NCBI GenBank assembly: GCA_026874595.1
Contig: CM049318.1
Span: forward strand, 53,421,250 to 53,485,249
DNA: 64,000 nt
From: Sipunculus nudus
Taxonomy: Eukaryota > Annelida > Sipuncula > Golfingiida > Sipunculidae
Direction of reading: 5' to 3'
Under the pieces are notes generated by a model. That model worked only from the letters and a program-made list of their open reading frames with translations. It searched no databases and had not been told where the DNA came from. Within the stretch, counting starts at the first letter, position 1; every line of letters begins with the position of its first letter. This document shows positions 13,691 through 24,850 of this stretch, piece after piece. The position numbers and the translations under genes were made by a program.

Positions 13691-16600
13691 ATGTATGTAC
13701 GCATGGTAATCGTTTAAGGCATGTCCTGCATGTAATTAAGTGACATTTACACCTGAATCAGAACAGTATACGAGTCTTCCCTGGGAGCCAATGCAGTCTT
13801 TCAGGCACTGGGGTTATGTGTTTAATTCGCATCAGTAGGCGACCTGTAGTGGGTTGTGCAATATGTAAGCGATAGACGTTTGACCAGAATATGCCTGGAG
13901 AAGGTCAAAATCCCTCTCTGAACAAGTGCTGCCACTCTGTACTATGTAACATATTTTTTTCAGGAAATATCTCTTTATACTTTTCCATACTTTCATTCAG
14001 GGGTTAATACATTCATACATTCATAATAGTGGCATTTTATGTGCCCTTACTTTTTGGTGATCTTGCCAATGTTTGACAGAATCACTGAATATATGAACTA
14101 CTAACGAATCATGCTATGACTAGCCACATAAAATTATGCCAGAAACATGTTTAGAAGTATCTCATGCTTTACAATTGTACAAATAGTTGTGCAATTTGGC
14201 ATTGATTAAAACATATTTTCATTATTTTATATGGGTTTTTTTTCTGCAACTATCCCGGCGACAACCAAATCAAGATGGGCGCACATATTGGCAATGTGTT
14301 GTTTATGCAAAGAAATACTATTGACTGTCACGTTGATGTGAAAGTACATGAATGTGATAGGATCGAGATGATTCCTGCGCTGCGCACCGATGAAGACTGC
14401 GTGCACCCTTCAGTCAGATGTCGATTCTACTCAAAACATAGGTCTCCCATTTTTATTAGGCAGTGTTGAAAGGGCGGGACTACTTGTCTCACCTGTCGAA
14501 CTTTAAAATCAAAACTTGTTACATTTTAAGGAGAAACCTTCTTTTTACATTTCTTATGTGCATGCTTACAAAATATTACTTATTCCGTGCAGGTCCTAAA
14601 TTGAGAGAAGGTTCCAGTCTAGCCAGACCTCGTAAGTGAATCTTAACTCTCTATTAATGGTTATTAGTGGAAGCGGGACGTTTTACGAACTGTTTGAGAA
14701 GATATATTTAAGGTGTTTTTGAGTGGATAACGGTACCTTTTGGGTAAATAGGCCCTCGAAATAAGGAAAACCAGTTTAAGATATGTTAAAACGACGCTAG
14801 GGGGAGGGGTTCTTCAGTGCTTAGTATGACCCCCCCCCCCTTCCACGCACACACACACACATCACACAAACAAACATTGTGACAAGTACCTGTGACCTCT
14901 GTCCATGAATATATCGCCATCATGGTTGACTGGATTAACTCTTTTAAGCCAGTGATATTCCACCTATTGTGTAATACATAAGAGCTGCTTTCCACCGCTC
15001 TTAACTAAGTGGACTGACCCATCAATTAGCTACTCCTATAGAAAAGTAGGCTGTTCTCGGGCAAGGAGCAAAAAAAAGACACATATACCCTGGTGCCTGA
15101 ATTATCCAGACCTTGGCCCAGAAGCCTACGTCTGGAAATGTGTCTTTGGACACCGAGTCTTCGGCGGTACTTGGTTGAGTCATTTTGACGTTCTAAGGGA
15201 CTACACTTTAATCGACACAAGGGGAAATCTTCTGCTACTGTTATAACTCCCTGATCATCACGTGTAACTTATAGACTGGCAGTATATGTTTTGGCTTAGC
15301 AGGGGTCGTAATGACGCCTTTCCGCCTGTCTCAGAGAGGCTAACATAAGCACGGAGAGACATTTCAAAATTGGAACCAATCCGTTCGAAAGGTCAAGTCT
15401 CAAATGTTGCCAAAATTACAAATAATGAAAAATACACAAAAACGAAATAGAATGGTAACTTGGAAACCCCCAGCTACACTGGTACCCAGTCTTTTTACAG
15501 CCTCGTATGAAATCACAGTGTCCTGACTTACAGAGCAGCGGAGCCATTAATAGAGCGGAGTACCAGTCTTGACCCAGCCCCATTCTTAATTTGCAAGGGA
15601 ATACATTATTTCCCACTTTTTTATTTTATTATTTCATCCCTGCCTATATTCAATCACACCTTACATAAAAAGTGGGGTATCGCTAATTGAACGCTGCACC
15701 ATCACGACAAAGGTCAAAAACGTCAAAAGGGAAGAGAATGATTGAATGTTTTTTTAATGATAAAACGCTTCTAAAGCAGAAAGACAAATTTTCTTGCGGA
15801 AAGCCCCGTTGGAAAGGTGAAAATTTCAAACCCTGCTTGGTAATAACACTCATTTTAAATTCGGACAGACCTTTCGGCAAAATCTCAGACAAATTCTCAT
15901 TAAGCATTAATAACAATTATGTTTCACATTTTTTAAAATATATTGAAGCTTGCAGGATTCTCACAACATATTACTTTGGCCATGTATAAATATATAAATT
16001 ATTACAATAGTTGCTACTCTGAAAGCATGATTAATACTTGAATTAAGTATATGATATGTTGGTCCATCTGTCTGTACATTTGCCATTCAATTACCTTAAA
16101 TGCAATTCCTCCGTTCTGACAATCGGCGGAAGCGGAGGACATATATTCCTTGAATTTGCTTGTTTTAGTTTATCTTCATTAAGTATCTTCATTATAATAT
16201 ACATGGCTTTAATGCAGAAAAACGATAAAATGTTCCAGTGCATCCCTTTCTTACATTCCATTCTCTAATAAGTCTAATAAGCTAATTAGCTTCGGACTTT
16301 AACTGGACAAGAGCAGATGTTGTTAACTCGCTAAACTGAATGGGTACAGATACTGAGAAGTGCCCCGGAAATTGTTTGTACTGTCTCAAATCAAATCCTT
16401 TCGGAAGCCCTGACTTCACACTTGGAAACATGTAACAAAATAAGGACAAAATATTACACGCTGTAGCGTTTGTAGTTTTACAATTAGAGGAAAAAGCAAG
16501 GGAAATATTTGTATTCTGTAGGAACCACTATAATATATGCATATATTATATGTGCAATGTACAGGCTTTGAAATTTTGAATTATGGTTGAAATAATATCT

Positions 16601-16867
16601 TGGAAATGTGCTGAGTATACATTGTGTAGGTTGTATTTGATGTGATCGTGAACAAAAATGTATGAAATGAGTATTGTATTTATGACATTTGCAAAAGAAT
16701 GTATTAATATACATATGGTCCTCTCACCCATATCTATGCACATGTAAAGTTTGATAAAGATCCATGAAATACTTTGTGAGTATATATAATATTATACTGC
16801 TATATATACTGATATTGGTATTGGAAATAGCATGGTCTCGCATAGCATGTGTAGTGGCATAGCATGG
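13691..16867. other. Stretch with no recognised gene
   Basis: Several frames of 60-100 codons occur on both strands but overlap one another and show no domain or codon pattern I can support. A C run and CA repeat lie at about 14829-14862. Confidence 0.5.
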
Positions 16868-17060
16868 TATTCATTTAGCGACAGTGACACTCCTGATAGG
16901 CAAGTGACTGATTTGCAAAGCGGTCTGCTCACACTGACACAGCTGTGAGCTTCTGGGAATTACAGGTATGAATAAAACATTCAGGCCAAATATTCGATCC
17001 CGGGGTCTCACAGATGTCGTGTCATTATAGCCATATAGCCTTCCGAATACTGTGTCACAG
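16868..17060 (+). repeat. tRNA-derived SINE, copy 1
   Basis: Shares with 24735-24850 the string AAGCGGTCTGCTCACAC, then ACAGCTGTG, TATGAATAA, GACATT or AACATT, and a GGGTCT end. In this copy the B-box-like TATTCGATCCCGGG is preserved near 16990, while the A box (TTTGCAAAGCGG) has drifted. The layout of an A box followed by a B box fits a polymerase III promoter inherited from a tRNA with a long variable arm. Confidence 0.6.
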
Positions 17061-17924
17061 ACATATACAATGAAATCCAATAAGGCCAAAAATACAGGAT
17101 GACTCCCTTACACTTTTTTTCATACATCAGTGTATTTCGTCGATAAAATTGTCATATCTTCCGAGTACAAAACTATAACAACATTAATTATTTGCCAAAA
17201 AGAAAAAGAAAACACATAATTCAAAACGAAATGTTATGGCAATTTTATTATTTTATTTACTTGAAACAAATGTCCTTGCGGCTGGAGCTCAAAATCGTTA
17301 ATTTTTTATGCGAAGTTGTTGTGGTAAATAATTAATATGTGAGCGCTGCCTGACAACCCAAATGTTTTATTTTGTTTGTCTAATTTATTCTGTGTCTTTA
17401 TGAAACAATGCCCATGGCCCGTGCCGCGTGCGCTGTTATCTGTAAGGGTATGCGCATGTTATACTTAACTGCTCTAAGTCTTACTTGACTAAAATTCACG
17501 ATATCGTGAGCTGCCAAAAGACATCAATTTAAAATGAAGAAGTCTAAATAGAAGATAATACCATGGCCAAATACGGAAGTCGTTTTAAAGCAAATGGAAA
17601 ACTGAATTTAGAAATTAAATACACTTGCTTGCAGACCCATGAATTTGATTGTTAGGCAAGTTCGTGGCTCTCTGTTCTTACGCCTGTCTTACACAGAAAC
17701 AGATATTCACATATAAATTACGAATGTTAATACTATATATTAAACATTATTTACTTAGCAAATTAAGAATAAAAAACCCTGACACTTGCTCACCCATGAG
17801 TTGAACTATTTGATTCGAAATTAAACAAGCATTACGTAGCCAAAGCCTCTGGTAGTAGACAAAAGTGTTTTATATCTTATTCAATTATATGTTTGAACGG
17901 TTTGGACAGTAAATGACCAAATGA

Positions 17925-18260
17925 TCTTCAGTTAGGCCCTCACTACGCCAAGGTTCTTAAGGCAATTAAGCAGGGACCTCAATACGGGGGGGGTATATAC
18001 GCCCCCAACCCCCCGCACTTTGTAGCAAGGGGGATATGGCCAATGTAACCATCCCCCCTGCAATTCCGTATAATATCTTTATATAAGAAATGAGATATAT
18101 TTATTAATAATTGGAATAATAGATTTTGGTTTCATGTCGAGTTTACTATGAAATATTACATATCTAGACCTGGTTTAGAATTAACCTGTACTGGATACAT
18201 AATAGATGTTCCTTATTTGTTAGAACCTTACACTTAATTGTGATATATTTTAAATGTGTC
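17925..18260 (+). repeat. Dispersed repeat with G/C tracts, copy 1 (partner at 23.5 kb)
   Basis: The order is a G run, a C run, TAGCAAGGGGGAT, CCAATGTAA, a second C run, then GAGATATATTTATTAATAAT, CGAGTTTACTATGAAAT, CTAGACCTGGTTTAGAATTA. The same order with diverged sequence occurs at 23510-23835. No coding capacity; class unknown. Confidence 0.65.
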
Positions 18261-19060
18261 AAACAGACAAACCAACGCCGTCAAAAAACATTTTCCGTCT
18301 GCCTTGGGAAATCTTAACTTTGTGTGGAGGTATTTACTCGCCATAACTTAACACGAGTTACACCTGCTCAAAGCCGCAAATTCATACGGACACATCTGAC
18401 TAAGTGGCCTTTTACAATAGTTATTGATTTATTCATGCGGTTTGATTTTCACTTTGATCACTCTGTTTTCTATCCGGTCTCCAGAGCTTCATTGTCTGGT
18501 TATACCTCTCTGGGTGTTACCATTAAGGTCAGGTGAACCTTAAGCACCTGGTGGTGTTATATGTGCAGGTACAATTGCACACAGGACAGAGTCTTGGCCT
18601 GATGTGATTGGGAGTGCAACGTGTGACGGCACAAGCAAAGTCTTGTTATTATTCTTCCCCGAAATTTTGGGAGTGACAGTATCAGAAATACTAAGCTTTT
18701 GATAATATCTTGTGTTTTTAGTGACAGGGGTTTTTCCTGTTTGTGACGTCACTGCCGAGTTAGACAGTGTTCATAGAAGTGCCAAGAGCTTTTGAACAAA
18801 TCACATAACCTCATTTGTTCTTGTGAAAAAAAAAAAATAAATAGAGAAATTGGGTTCATTAGTAAAATATATAAATTAATATGCGCCAGTGTGTTATTTA
18901 ATAATATAATGAGATTTAGAATACGTTTGCTTGGCCTATAACAGCTGCGCATTAACGCTAGATAAAGCTCTGCATGCGTATATGGAGGCCATTAGTTTAT
19001 TGTTGCATGCATGCATGGCTGGCTGCATGTACAATACTAAAATCAGAAGCTTTATGTAAC
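18261..19060. other. Stretch with no recognised feature
   Basis: Nothing recognised apart from a short run of overlapping GCATGCATGC words near 19003. Confidence 0.5.
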
Positions 19061-19064
19061 ATGT

Positions 19065-19150
19065 GGAGCGTGGTGGCCTAATGGTTAGGGCGCTGAACTG
19101 AGGCACTATAATTGCTTTGGCACTGTCAACACACCGAGTACAGGCAATTT
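19065..19150 (+). repeat. tRNA-like A-box sequence, probable SINE head
   Basis: GTGGCCTAATGGTTAGGGCG closely matches the D-arm and A box of a tRNA. No B box or T-arm follows at tRNA spacing, so this is not a tRNA gene; a truncated tRNA-derived SINE is the likely explanation. Confidence 0.45.
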
Positions 19151-19689
19151 CTATATTATAATGGACAGTTGTCTCACCGGACTAATATATTATGTCACGG
19201 AATTCCTCTGTGGTCGAAACTCTCCTGATATACACGTTTCAGGTTTTGAACTGTCCAGAATTATTCAATATGTGTCATACAGGGGGAAATTTCTCAACGT
19301 ATTTTTTTCTAATTGTCTATGGCAGCGCCCCCTGTCGGCAACTGTGATGATATATCACGGCAGATAGTAGTTTGTTCCTCTGAATCAGGGCCTTTCGTAT
19401 CTTTACATTTTCTGAGCCTCAAAAAGCCAGACATTACAACATTTTCAGTTGTTCCTAAAGCATCAACAAATACGATTTGATTATGTTAATAAAATATATA
19501 GTAAGTAGGGTTTGAAATAAGTTTTTTTTTTGTATTATCAGTTGCTCAGTTTTCATCATATTTAAGCTCTTTCTGTCGTATCTGGGATGAAACTAAAACT
19601 GGTCTTCAAATTGAAATTAATGAACGATTGTGAGAAGCTATAGTACGAGTTAAAATACAGTATCGCAAATACTCAATGTGTTGACATTT

Positions 19690-20170
19690 TCTAAAGCCCT
19701 TTTCACACATTCCCGGACAGCAACACGGTTCATCCCGGACTATGATCCGTGGTGTTCCGGGGACAGCCGCGCGATTTTGTGAGACAGCGGAGCAATTTCC
19801 TTTATGGGGCTTTCACACATTCACGGATAACAACACGGACCATCCCGAACTTTAATCCGAGGTGTTCCGGGGACGGCGGCGCTATTTCCTTATGGAGCTT
19901 TCACAGAAACACGGATAGCAACACGGATCATCCCTGAGCATGGTTGGAAGATGCCGGTCTCAATACGGAACTCTCGGTGGCTACACGAAGACTCCCAGAT
20001 GTATGAGGTTACTACACAGAGGTGCAAGGAGCCAACAAGGATTGATACGGACAATTTTTAATCCGTGTACTCCGGGACGAAAAATTGTGCAGGTTTAATT
20101 TCTTCTCCGAACATGCCGGTGCTCCATGGATCACTCCGGATGCCTACACAGAGATGCCGGTATTTAACAC
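19690..20170 (+). repeat. Diverged direct repeats leading into a minisatellite
   Basis: Three related blocks start at about 19698, 19808 and 19895 with CTTTCACA, followed by ACGGATAGCAACACGGATCA or a variant; the first two also share GGTGTTCCGGGGAC. The words ACGGAT, TGCCGG and ATCCGTG continue rightward and merge into the 21-bp array, so the minisatellite probably arose by amplification inside this element. Matching words such as GATCCGGGATGATCCGTG recur just after the array at about 20420. Confidence 0.6.
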
Positions 20171-20401
20171 GGATGATGCCGGAGTTAACACGTGTGATGC
20201 CGGAGTTAACACGGAGGATGCCGGAGTTAACACGGATGATGCCGGAGTTAACACGGATGATGCCGGAGTTAACACGGATGATGCCGGAGTTAACACGGGT
20301 GATGCCGGAGTTAACACGTGTGATGCCGGAGTTAACACGGGTGATGCCGGAGTTAACACGGATTATGCCGGAGTTAACACGGGTGATGCCGGAGATAACA
20401 C
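20171..20401 (+). repeat. 21-bp minisatellite, 11 units
   Basis: Eleven head-to-tail units of GATGATGCCGGAGTTAACACG with changes mainly at the first three positions of each unit. Because 21 is a multiple of three, open frames run through the array in several frames on both strands (repeated Pro-Glu-Leu-Thr-Arg, Ala-Gly-Val-Asn-Thr or Val-Leu-Thr-Pro patterns). These are consequences of the repeat and not evidence for a gene. Confidence 0.95.
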
Positions 20402-21041
20402 GGATGATCCTGGAACGATGATCCGGGATGATCCGTGATGCAATCCGGGGCTTAAGTAGTGGTGGGCATATTATCGAGTTTTCTCGAAAGTCAGTCGGTT
20501 TGCTTCCACTTTCAAGCGCTCGATCACCAAAGGCAACTATCGATGACATCAAAGTCATGATTGTTTTTACCAGAATGTCTTTATGTTATAGGCAAAAATT
20601 ATTCTTCCACTTTTTACAACATTCCGCGCTTCATATAATGAGTCTGTGTTTCCAAATAACCTCCGTTTATAACTGAGTATGACACGGTAGATGAGAGAAC
20701 GGAGGACTTATTAAACCTCTGTGAACTGGCAGGGAGCTGCAGAATTAGCAGAGAGTGTTCTCACGAGATGTTCATTCCAAAATATGGGCGGTATGGCGTT
20801 AAAATGCTTCATAATTCTCCAGGTTCAATCCAATATTGGAATATTATATCTTAGAAATGATCTCCTCAACAGATGCCGCTGCCGCATGAGTAATTATATT
20901 TTTAGCTTTCAATTACTTTTTTTTTTTTTTAATTTTTACCAAAAATTATATGGGCCTGTAATTTTTTCTGTCGGGCCTGTGAAATCGGTTAGCATGTCGG
21001 CAGTCATCATATATATATATATTAAGATAAATGATAGATCT

Positions 21042-21086
21042 GAGTCACTACCGCCGGTTTCGCTTCATCGGCTTATCAGATTACTC
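21042..21086 (-). ncRNA. Hammerhead-ribozyme-like fold in left terminal repeat
   Basis: Read on the minus strand: stem I strand GAGTAAT, core CTGATAA, a 2-bp stem II (GC/GC) with a 7-base loop CGATGAA, core GAAA, a very short stem III (ACC/GGT, loop GGC), cleavage-site A, then stem I strand GTGACTC. Stem I pairs at 6 of 7 positions. The canonical core is CTGATGA, so the second-last base is G-to-A here, which would be expected to cripple cleavage unless another register is used. Minimal stem III is typical of retroelement hammerheads. Confidence 0.55.
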
Positions 21087-21199
21087 ACTCGCCGGGCTGT
21101 GCTTTAATGATTTGCTGTGGATGTCGAACGTTTGTTCAAAAACAGTGGATATAAGCCACAACTCAGTAACACCTAAACAACCAAAAATCACCGCAAAAG

Positions 21200-21806
21200 T
21201 CAACCCAAAAACATCATTTGGTTTAACCCACCGTTCAGTACAATCGTCAAGACAAATATAGGCAAAATATTTTTGAAACTTGTGGTCAAACAATTTCCAA
21301 AAAATCACATATTCTACAAAATATTAAAAAAAACTGAAAATCAGTTACAGCTGCATGACAAATGTTTAATCAATAATCCAAAACCACAACGCAAGGATAC
21401 TCTCTGAAATGCAACAAAGAGAACCCACGCAACAAAGGCTTTGCAACTGCCGTAACAAATCTGATTGCCCTCTCAATGGGAAATGCCTCGCTTACTCAAT
21501 TATCCACAACAACGGTGCAGTTAATACGTAAATTGGCATGACCGGAGGCCCCTTCAGACAAAGGTTCTACAACCACAGCAAATAATTTAAGCACAGGACC
21601 CACTCAAACGAACCAGAGCTCGCAAAACGTATGGTCCCTAAAAGACATGTAACAAAATTTCACCATCAACAATACAACACAGCTATGACCTCTTCAGACC
21701 AGTGAAACTTAGGTTTGGCCGAGAAACTGGCATTGCTAAGCTCAAAGCAAAAAACTTGCTGAACAAACGCTCCGAAATTGTATCAACTTGCCGCCATGGA
21801 TCAAGG
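21200..21806 (+). pseudogene. Penelope-like RT tail plus GIY-YIG endonuclease, broken
   Basis: Three blocks are recognisable in shifting frames. Near 21215-21300 the frame reads IWFNPPFSTIVKTNIGKIFL, a block that precedes the endonuclease in related retroelements. Near 21440-21510 it reads LCNCRNKSDCPLNGKCL, the cysteine-rich approach to the GIY-YIG domain, and just after it IGMTGGPFRQRFYNH with a stop codon where the tyrosine of the YIG motif should be. Near 21745-21806 it reads LLNKRSEIVSTCRHGS in another frame. Internal stops and at least two frameshifts show that it is dead. Family assignment rests on these motifs. Confidence 0.75.
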
Positions 21807-21862
21807 GCACCCAGCCGTGTGAAAAATAAATGATAAAACCCACATCGCAGAAGTAGAACGCC

Positions 21863-21906
21863 AGTCATCTGATAAGCTAATGAGGCGAAACCGGCGGTAG
21901 TGACTC
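21863..21906 (+). ncRNA. Hammerhead-ribozyme-like fold in right terminal repeat
   Basis: Stem I strand AGTCAT (21863-21868), core CTGATAA (21869-21875), stem II GC/GC closing the loop TAATGAG (21876-21886), GAAA (21887-21890), stem III ACC/GGT with loop GGC, cleavage-site A21899, and stem I strand GTGACT (21900-21905). Stem I forms six pairs including one G-T wobble. As in the left copy, the core has A where G is expected. It is in the same orientation as the retroelement reading frame. Confidence 0.6.
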
Positions 21907-22544
21907 AGATCTATCACCTACCTTAATTTATTATATCATCTGTTACTTAACATAGAGCGCTGTGTGATCATTTCTACGTTATATATATTGTTACGGAGCC
22001 TAACGTGCATTAATTTTGTTACGGAGATTAAAAAAAATCAGATTCCACAACTAGGCAGCGTGAAATGTCTAGTGGAACGAATAAAGAAGTCAGTGTTTTT
22101 TGTTTACAAATATTTATAATATATTCTTAGAACAATCCTAACATTTCAATACACTAAAGCAATCCAATTACACAGTTTAACAATAATACAAATTTACATC
22201 ACCAGAGTGTCCGGATTCTAGGCTTTGATTTTTTGATCCCACCATTGTCACAGCTCAACAAGATTCCTTTAACACAAATAATCCAGATGAACAGCTCATG
22301 TAAATCTTCTCAGAGAATATTCCGATTCAATCTCTAAAACAATTTGTTGTAATCTAAAAGTGAAGTTCTGGTAATAATCCTAAAGGCAAACTAAAGACAA
22401 TCCGTATATAAAGTCCGTATAAGATCCGTTGAAGATCTGTAAGTTCTGCAATTATCGGAAAGGTCCCAAAAAACACTGACGAGAGAGTCACACTCTTCCG
22501 TGTCAGCTGGTATTTTTCTCTCCGCCGGATCTAAACACAGCCCC

Positions 22545-22553
22545 TATTTATAG
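22545..22553 (-). promoter_or_regulatory. TATA box on the minus strand
   Basis: Minus-strand GCTATAAATAGGGG is a near-perfect TATA box with a typical G-rich flank. It sits inside the LTR-like segment, which supports reading that segment as a promoter-bearing retroelement end. Transcription would start near 22515-22520 and run toward lower coordinates. Confidence 0.55.
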
Positions 22554-22795
22554 CTTTTTTCACCCGAAGCCCAGAAACTTCCTTATTCACGAACAGTCGA
22601 AAGAACACAACAATACACGCTCGCCCATAGCTCATAAACAGACCCGAACATTCTAGACTACAACGAGCGCTGTGACTGTACACGCCTGAGTTCATCCAAT
22701 GCGGTTCCCATAGCGGCGCACAGGGTTTGCGTTTAACACGAATTAGAATGCCTAACACATGCCAAGTTATGTAATATTCCACGCATAACAAACAG

Positions 22796-22796
<1 letters not shown>

Positions 22797-22860
<64 letters not shown>
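22797..22860. repeat. (CA)n(TA)n compound microsatellite
   Basis: About 30 bases of CA followed by about 32 bases of TA. Confidence 0.95.
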
Positions 22861-22863
<3 letters not shown>

Positions 22864-23509
22864 GTTACGGAACCTAATGTCAACAGATAACAAAGTCGCA
22901 CAAATTCTGTTATGGAGAAAATAATCAGATTCTGTAATACTAGGCAGCGTGAAATGTCTAGGGGAATACATAAAGAAGTCAGTGTTTTTTGTTAACAAAT
23001 AATTATAAATTATTCTTAAAACAACCCTTACATTACAATACACTTATTCAATATAATTTCAGAGAATAACAACAGTACAAGAGCAAATCAATACAATTAC
23101 ACAGTATAATAAATAAAGTGTACAGTACCTGGGTTCGAAACCGGGATCGGCCCAATGTTTTCCCCTTAATAATTTGTCTGCGTAACAATATATGTTAACT
23201 TCATGCATCTAGTATTCATTTTAAATTTTATTTGGGCTGAATATTATTTAATTGAATTTTTTTAATGGACCGGACACACGTTGAAGTCGCAAGCGGACCG
23301 TCTGCCATCCCTTATGCAGTTGTGAAATCCCCACCAACTTTTTAAACATTTCTAGTTAGTACAAATTAATTCATAAATGTAGGCTAGGTAACTAGCACGT
23401 ACGTGCCCTATGACTTAACATTGATAACAGGCAGACACGCACGCAGTAATCCCATCACCTTATTGTCATCTTTATTGTCAAGGCTGGCTGAATCGTATAT
23501 GGAGAGACC

Positions 23510-23835
23510 GGAGCGTCTTTACAGGGGGGATGGGGTAAATATCCCCCCCCCATCCCCCTCACCCCCACACGCACACACTTTCTAGCAAGGGAGGGGTCAA
23601 TGTAAACACACCCCCCCCCCCCACCCCGAAGTTAAGAGAAAACTTTTTTAATATTTTGAAAATGAAATATATTTATAATTAGAAATAAAGAAGTTAGTTC
23701 CATTTCCGAGTTTCCTATGAAATTCAGAAATATATCTAAACCTGGTTTAAAATTAACATATAATGGAAACATAAAACATTATTTTGAAAAGCCTTATATT
23801 GATTTGCAATATTTTTAAAATGAGAGACGAAAAAA
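23510..23835 (+). repeat. Dispersed repeat with G/C tracts, copy 2
   Basis: Same order of blocks as 17925-18260: G run, C run, TAGCAAGGGAGGGGTCAATG, long C run, GAAATATATTTATAATTAGA, CGAGTTTCCTATGAAATTCA, CTAAACCTGGTTTAAAATTA. Divergence is considerable, so neither insertion is recent. Confidence 0.65.
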
Positions 23836-24734
23836 ATTAAAACTTATACATATATATATGTAACAGTCAATGTGTAAAAACAGTAAATTTGTAAATTTGC
23901 TGAAATTTTTAGTCAATTTACAAATTGCCCGTTCACTCAGGCACTTTTCAAAATGTCTGAAATTTTCAGGCATTTAACAAATTGACTGAAAAAAAATCAG
24001 TCCAATTACTTGACAGGTTGACTGAAAATTTGAATTTGTGTAAGACAAGTCATTTATATAAAATAGTTTATTATAATGACATATGTAATATGGTAAACCT
24101 TGCTAATTTTTGAGTTAACTTTTTTTTTATCTTCTTTCTTAAGCTACATATGTATTTATATGATGTCAAATATTTGATAATGAATGGTGAGGATAATAAT
24201 AACACTGAAAAAAAATCAGTCAGTTTATTAAAATACAAATGACAAATATTCAAGTTATATTCCATTTGTTTCATATATCTCACTGTTACAAAATAGTAGT
24301 ATATTTTGATAAATTACACATAATATTGTATAGTGTAATGTTTCACAATCCGGTAACAAAATGTTCTTATGTATTGATTCCGATTCTTGCGGAAGTCGTT
24401 TATCACGTGTTGTTATATATTAAACTGTCTAAATGAGAAGGTAACTTTGTTGATAATATTAAACTGTCTCAACAAAAGCTAACTAATTAACTCTATGAGG
24501 CATCACGTGTAGCTCTACTCAAAGAAAGTATATTGTACATGAATTTCACATCACCAACTACATGATTACGGCACTGTTTACCAAAACATGTAACCAAATC
24601 GTCAATTTGGTCACTTGTTCCCCCCCCCCCCCACCCCCCAACCTTAAAGATAAATTGACGCCAAGTGAAGATATACGTATATATTTTAAGGTTTCTATTC
24701 GGAAGTTAGCGACAGGGGTTCTTCTGACAACATC
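23836..24734. other. AT-rich stretch with no recognised gene
   Basis: Between about 23870 and 24030 the words TGACTGAAA, AAATTGAC and CAGTCAATTT recur in both orientations, a degenerate low-complexity patch. A C run lies at about 24620. No coding signal. Confidence 0.5.
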
Positions 24735-24850
24735 TGTGAGTGTGACTGACTGGCTAAGCGGTCTGCTCACACGGAAACAGCTGTGTGGTATTGAACAATA
24801 CAGAGTATGAATAAGACATTGGATCCCAATATTCTATCAACCGGGTCTAA
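24735..24850 (+). repeat. tRNA-derived SINE, copy 2
   Basis: TGGCTAAGCGG at 24751-24761 is a perfect polymerase III A box (TRGCNNAGYGG). It is followed by TCTGCTCACACGG, ACAGCTGTG, TATGAATAAGACATTGGATC and ACCGGGTCT, collinear with the copy at 16.9 kb. The B box is decayed here but kept in the other copy, so the two copies complement each other. Confidence 0.65.

Larger units (their letters stand above)
21022..21926 (+). mobile_element. Decayed Penelope-like element with inverted termini
   Basis: A 905-bp unit lies between two TTAA words. Its ends are inverted repeats of roughly 57 bp; the shared core includes AGATCTGAGTCACTACCGCC and GGTTTCGC. Between them is a degraded plus-strand reading frame for the end of a Penelope-like reverse transcriptase and its GIY-YIG endonuclease. 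Each terminal repeat can fold as a hammerhead-type ribozyme. Penelope-like elements are known for LTR-like repeats in direct or inverted orientation and for hammerheads within them, so the parts agree. The whole RT core is missing, so the copy is 5'-truncated and cannot move by itself. Confidence 0.8.
21989..23110 (-). repeat. LTR-like segment bounded by direct repeats
   Basis: A stretch of about 200 bp beginning GTTACGGAGCCTA (21989-22200) recurs at 22862-23110 (GTTACGGAACCTA). Both contain TAGGCAGCGTGAAATGTCTA and AAGAAGTCAGTGTTTTTTGT. Between them is GC-richer sequence with a minus-strand TATA box and a (CA)n(TA)n tract. In minus orientation the first repeat ends in CCGTAACA, a CA end as in LTRs. 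I read this as a solo or tandem LTR, possibly with a partial second copy. No associated coding region is seen. Confidence 0.5.

Noticed and set aside
19065-19150. A tRNA gene
   Set aside because: Only the A-box/D-arm part matches; no T-arm or acceptor pairing follows.
20058-20558. A 166-codon minus-strand frame and plus-strand frames of 117-118 codons
   Set aside because: All run through the 21-bp minisatellite, whose unit length is a multiple of three; they show only the repeat pattern and no domain.
21022-21926. A piggyBac-type MITE because of TTAA at both ends
   Set aside because: The interior encodes decayed Penelope-like RT and GIY-YIG sequence and the ends fold as hammerheads, so the TTAA flanks are better explained otherwise or are chance.
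23120-23160. A primer-binding site or tRNA T-arm at GGGTTCGAAACCGGG
   Set aside because: The word resembles a B box, but neither a full tRNA 3' end nor a matching A box could be fitted, and it does not sit cleanly at the LTR-like boundary.
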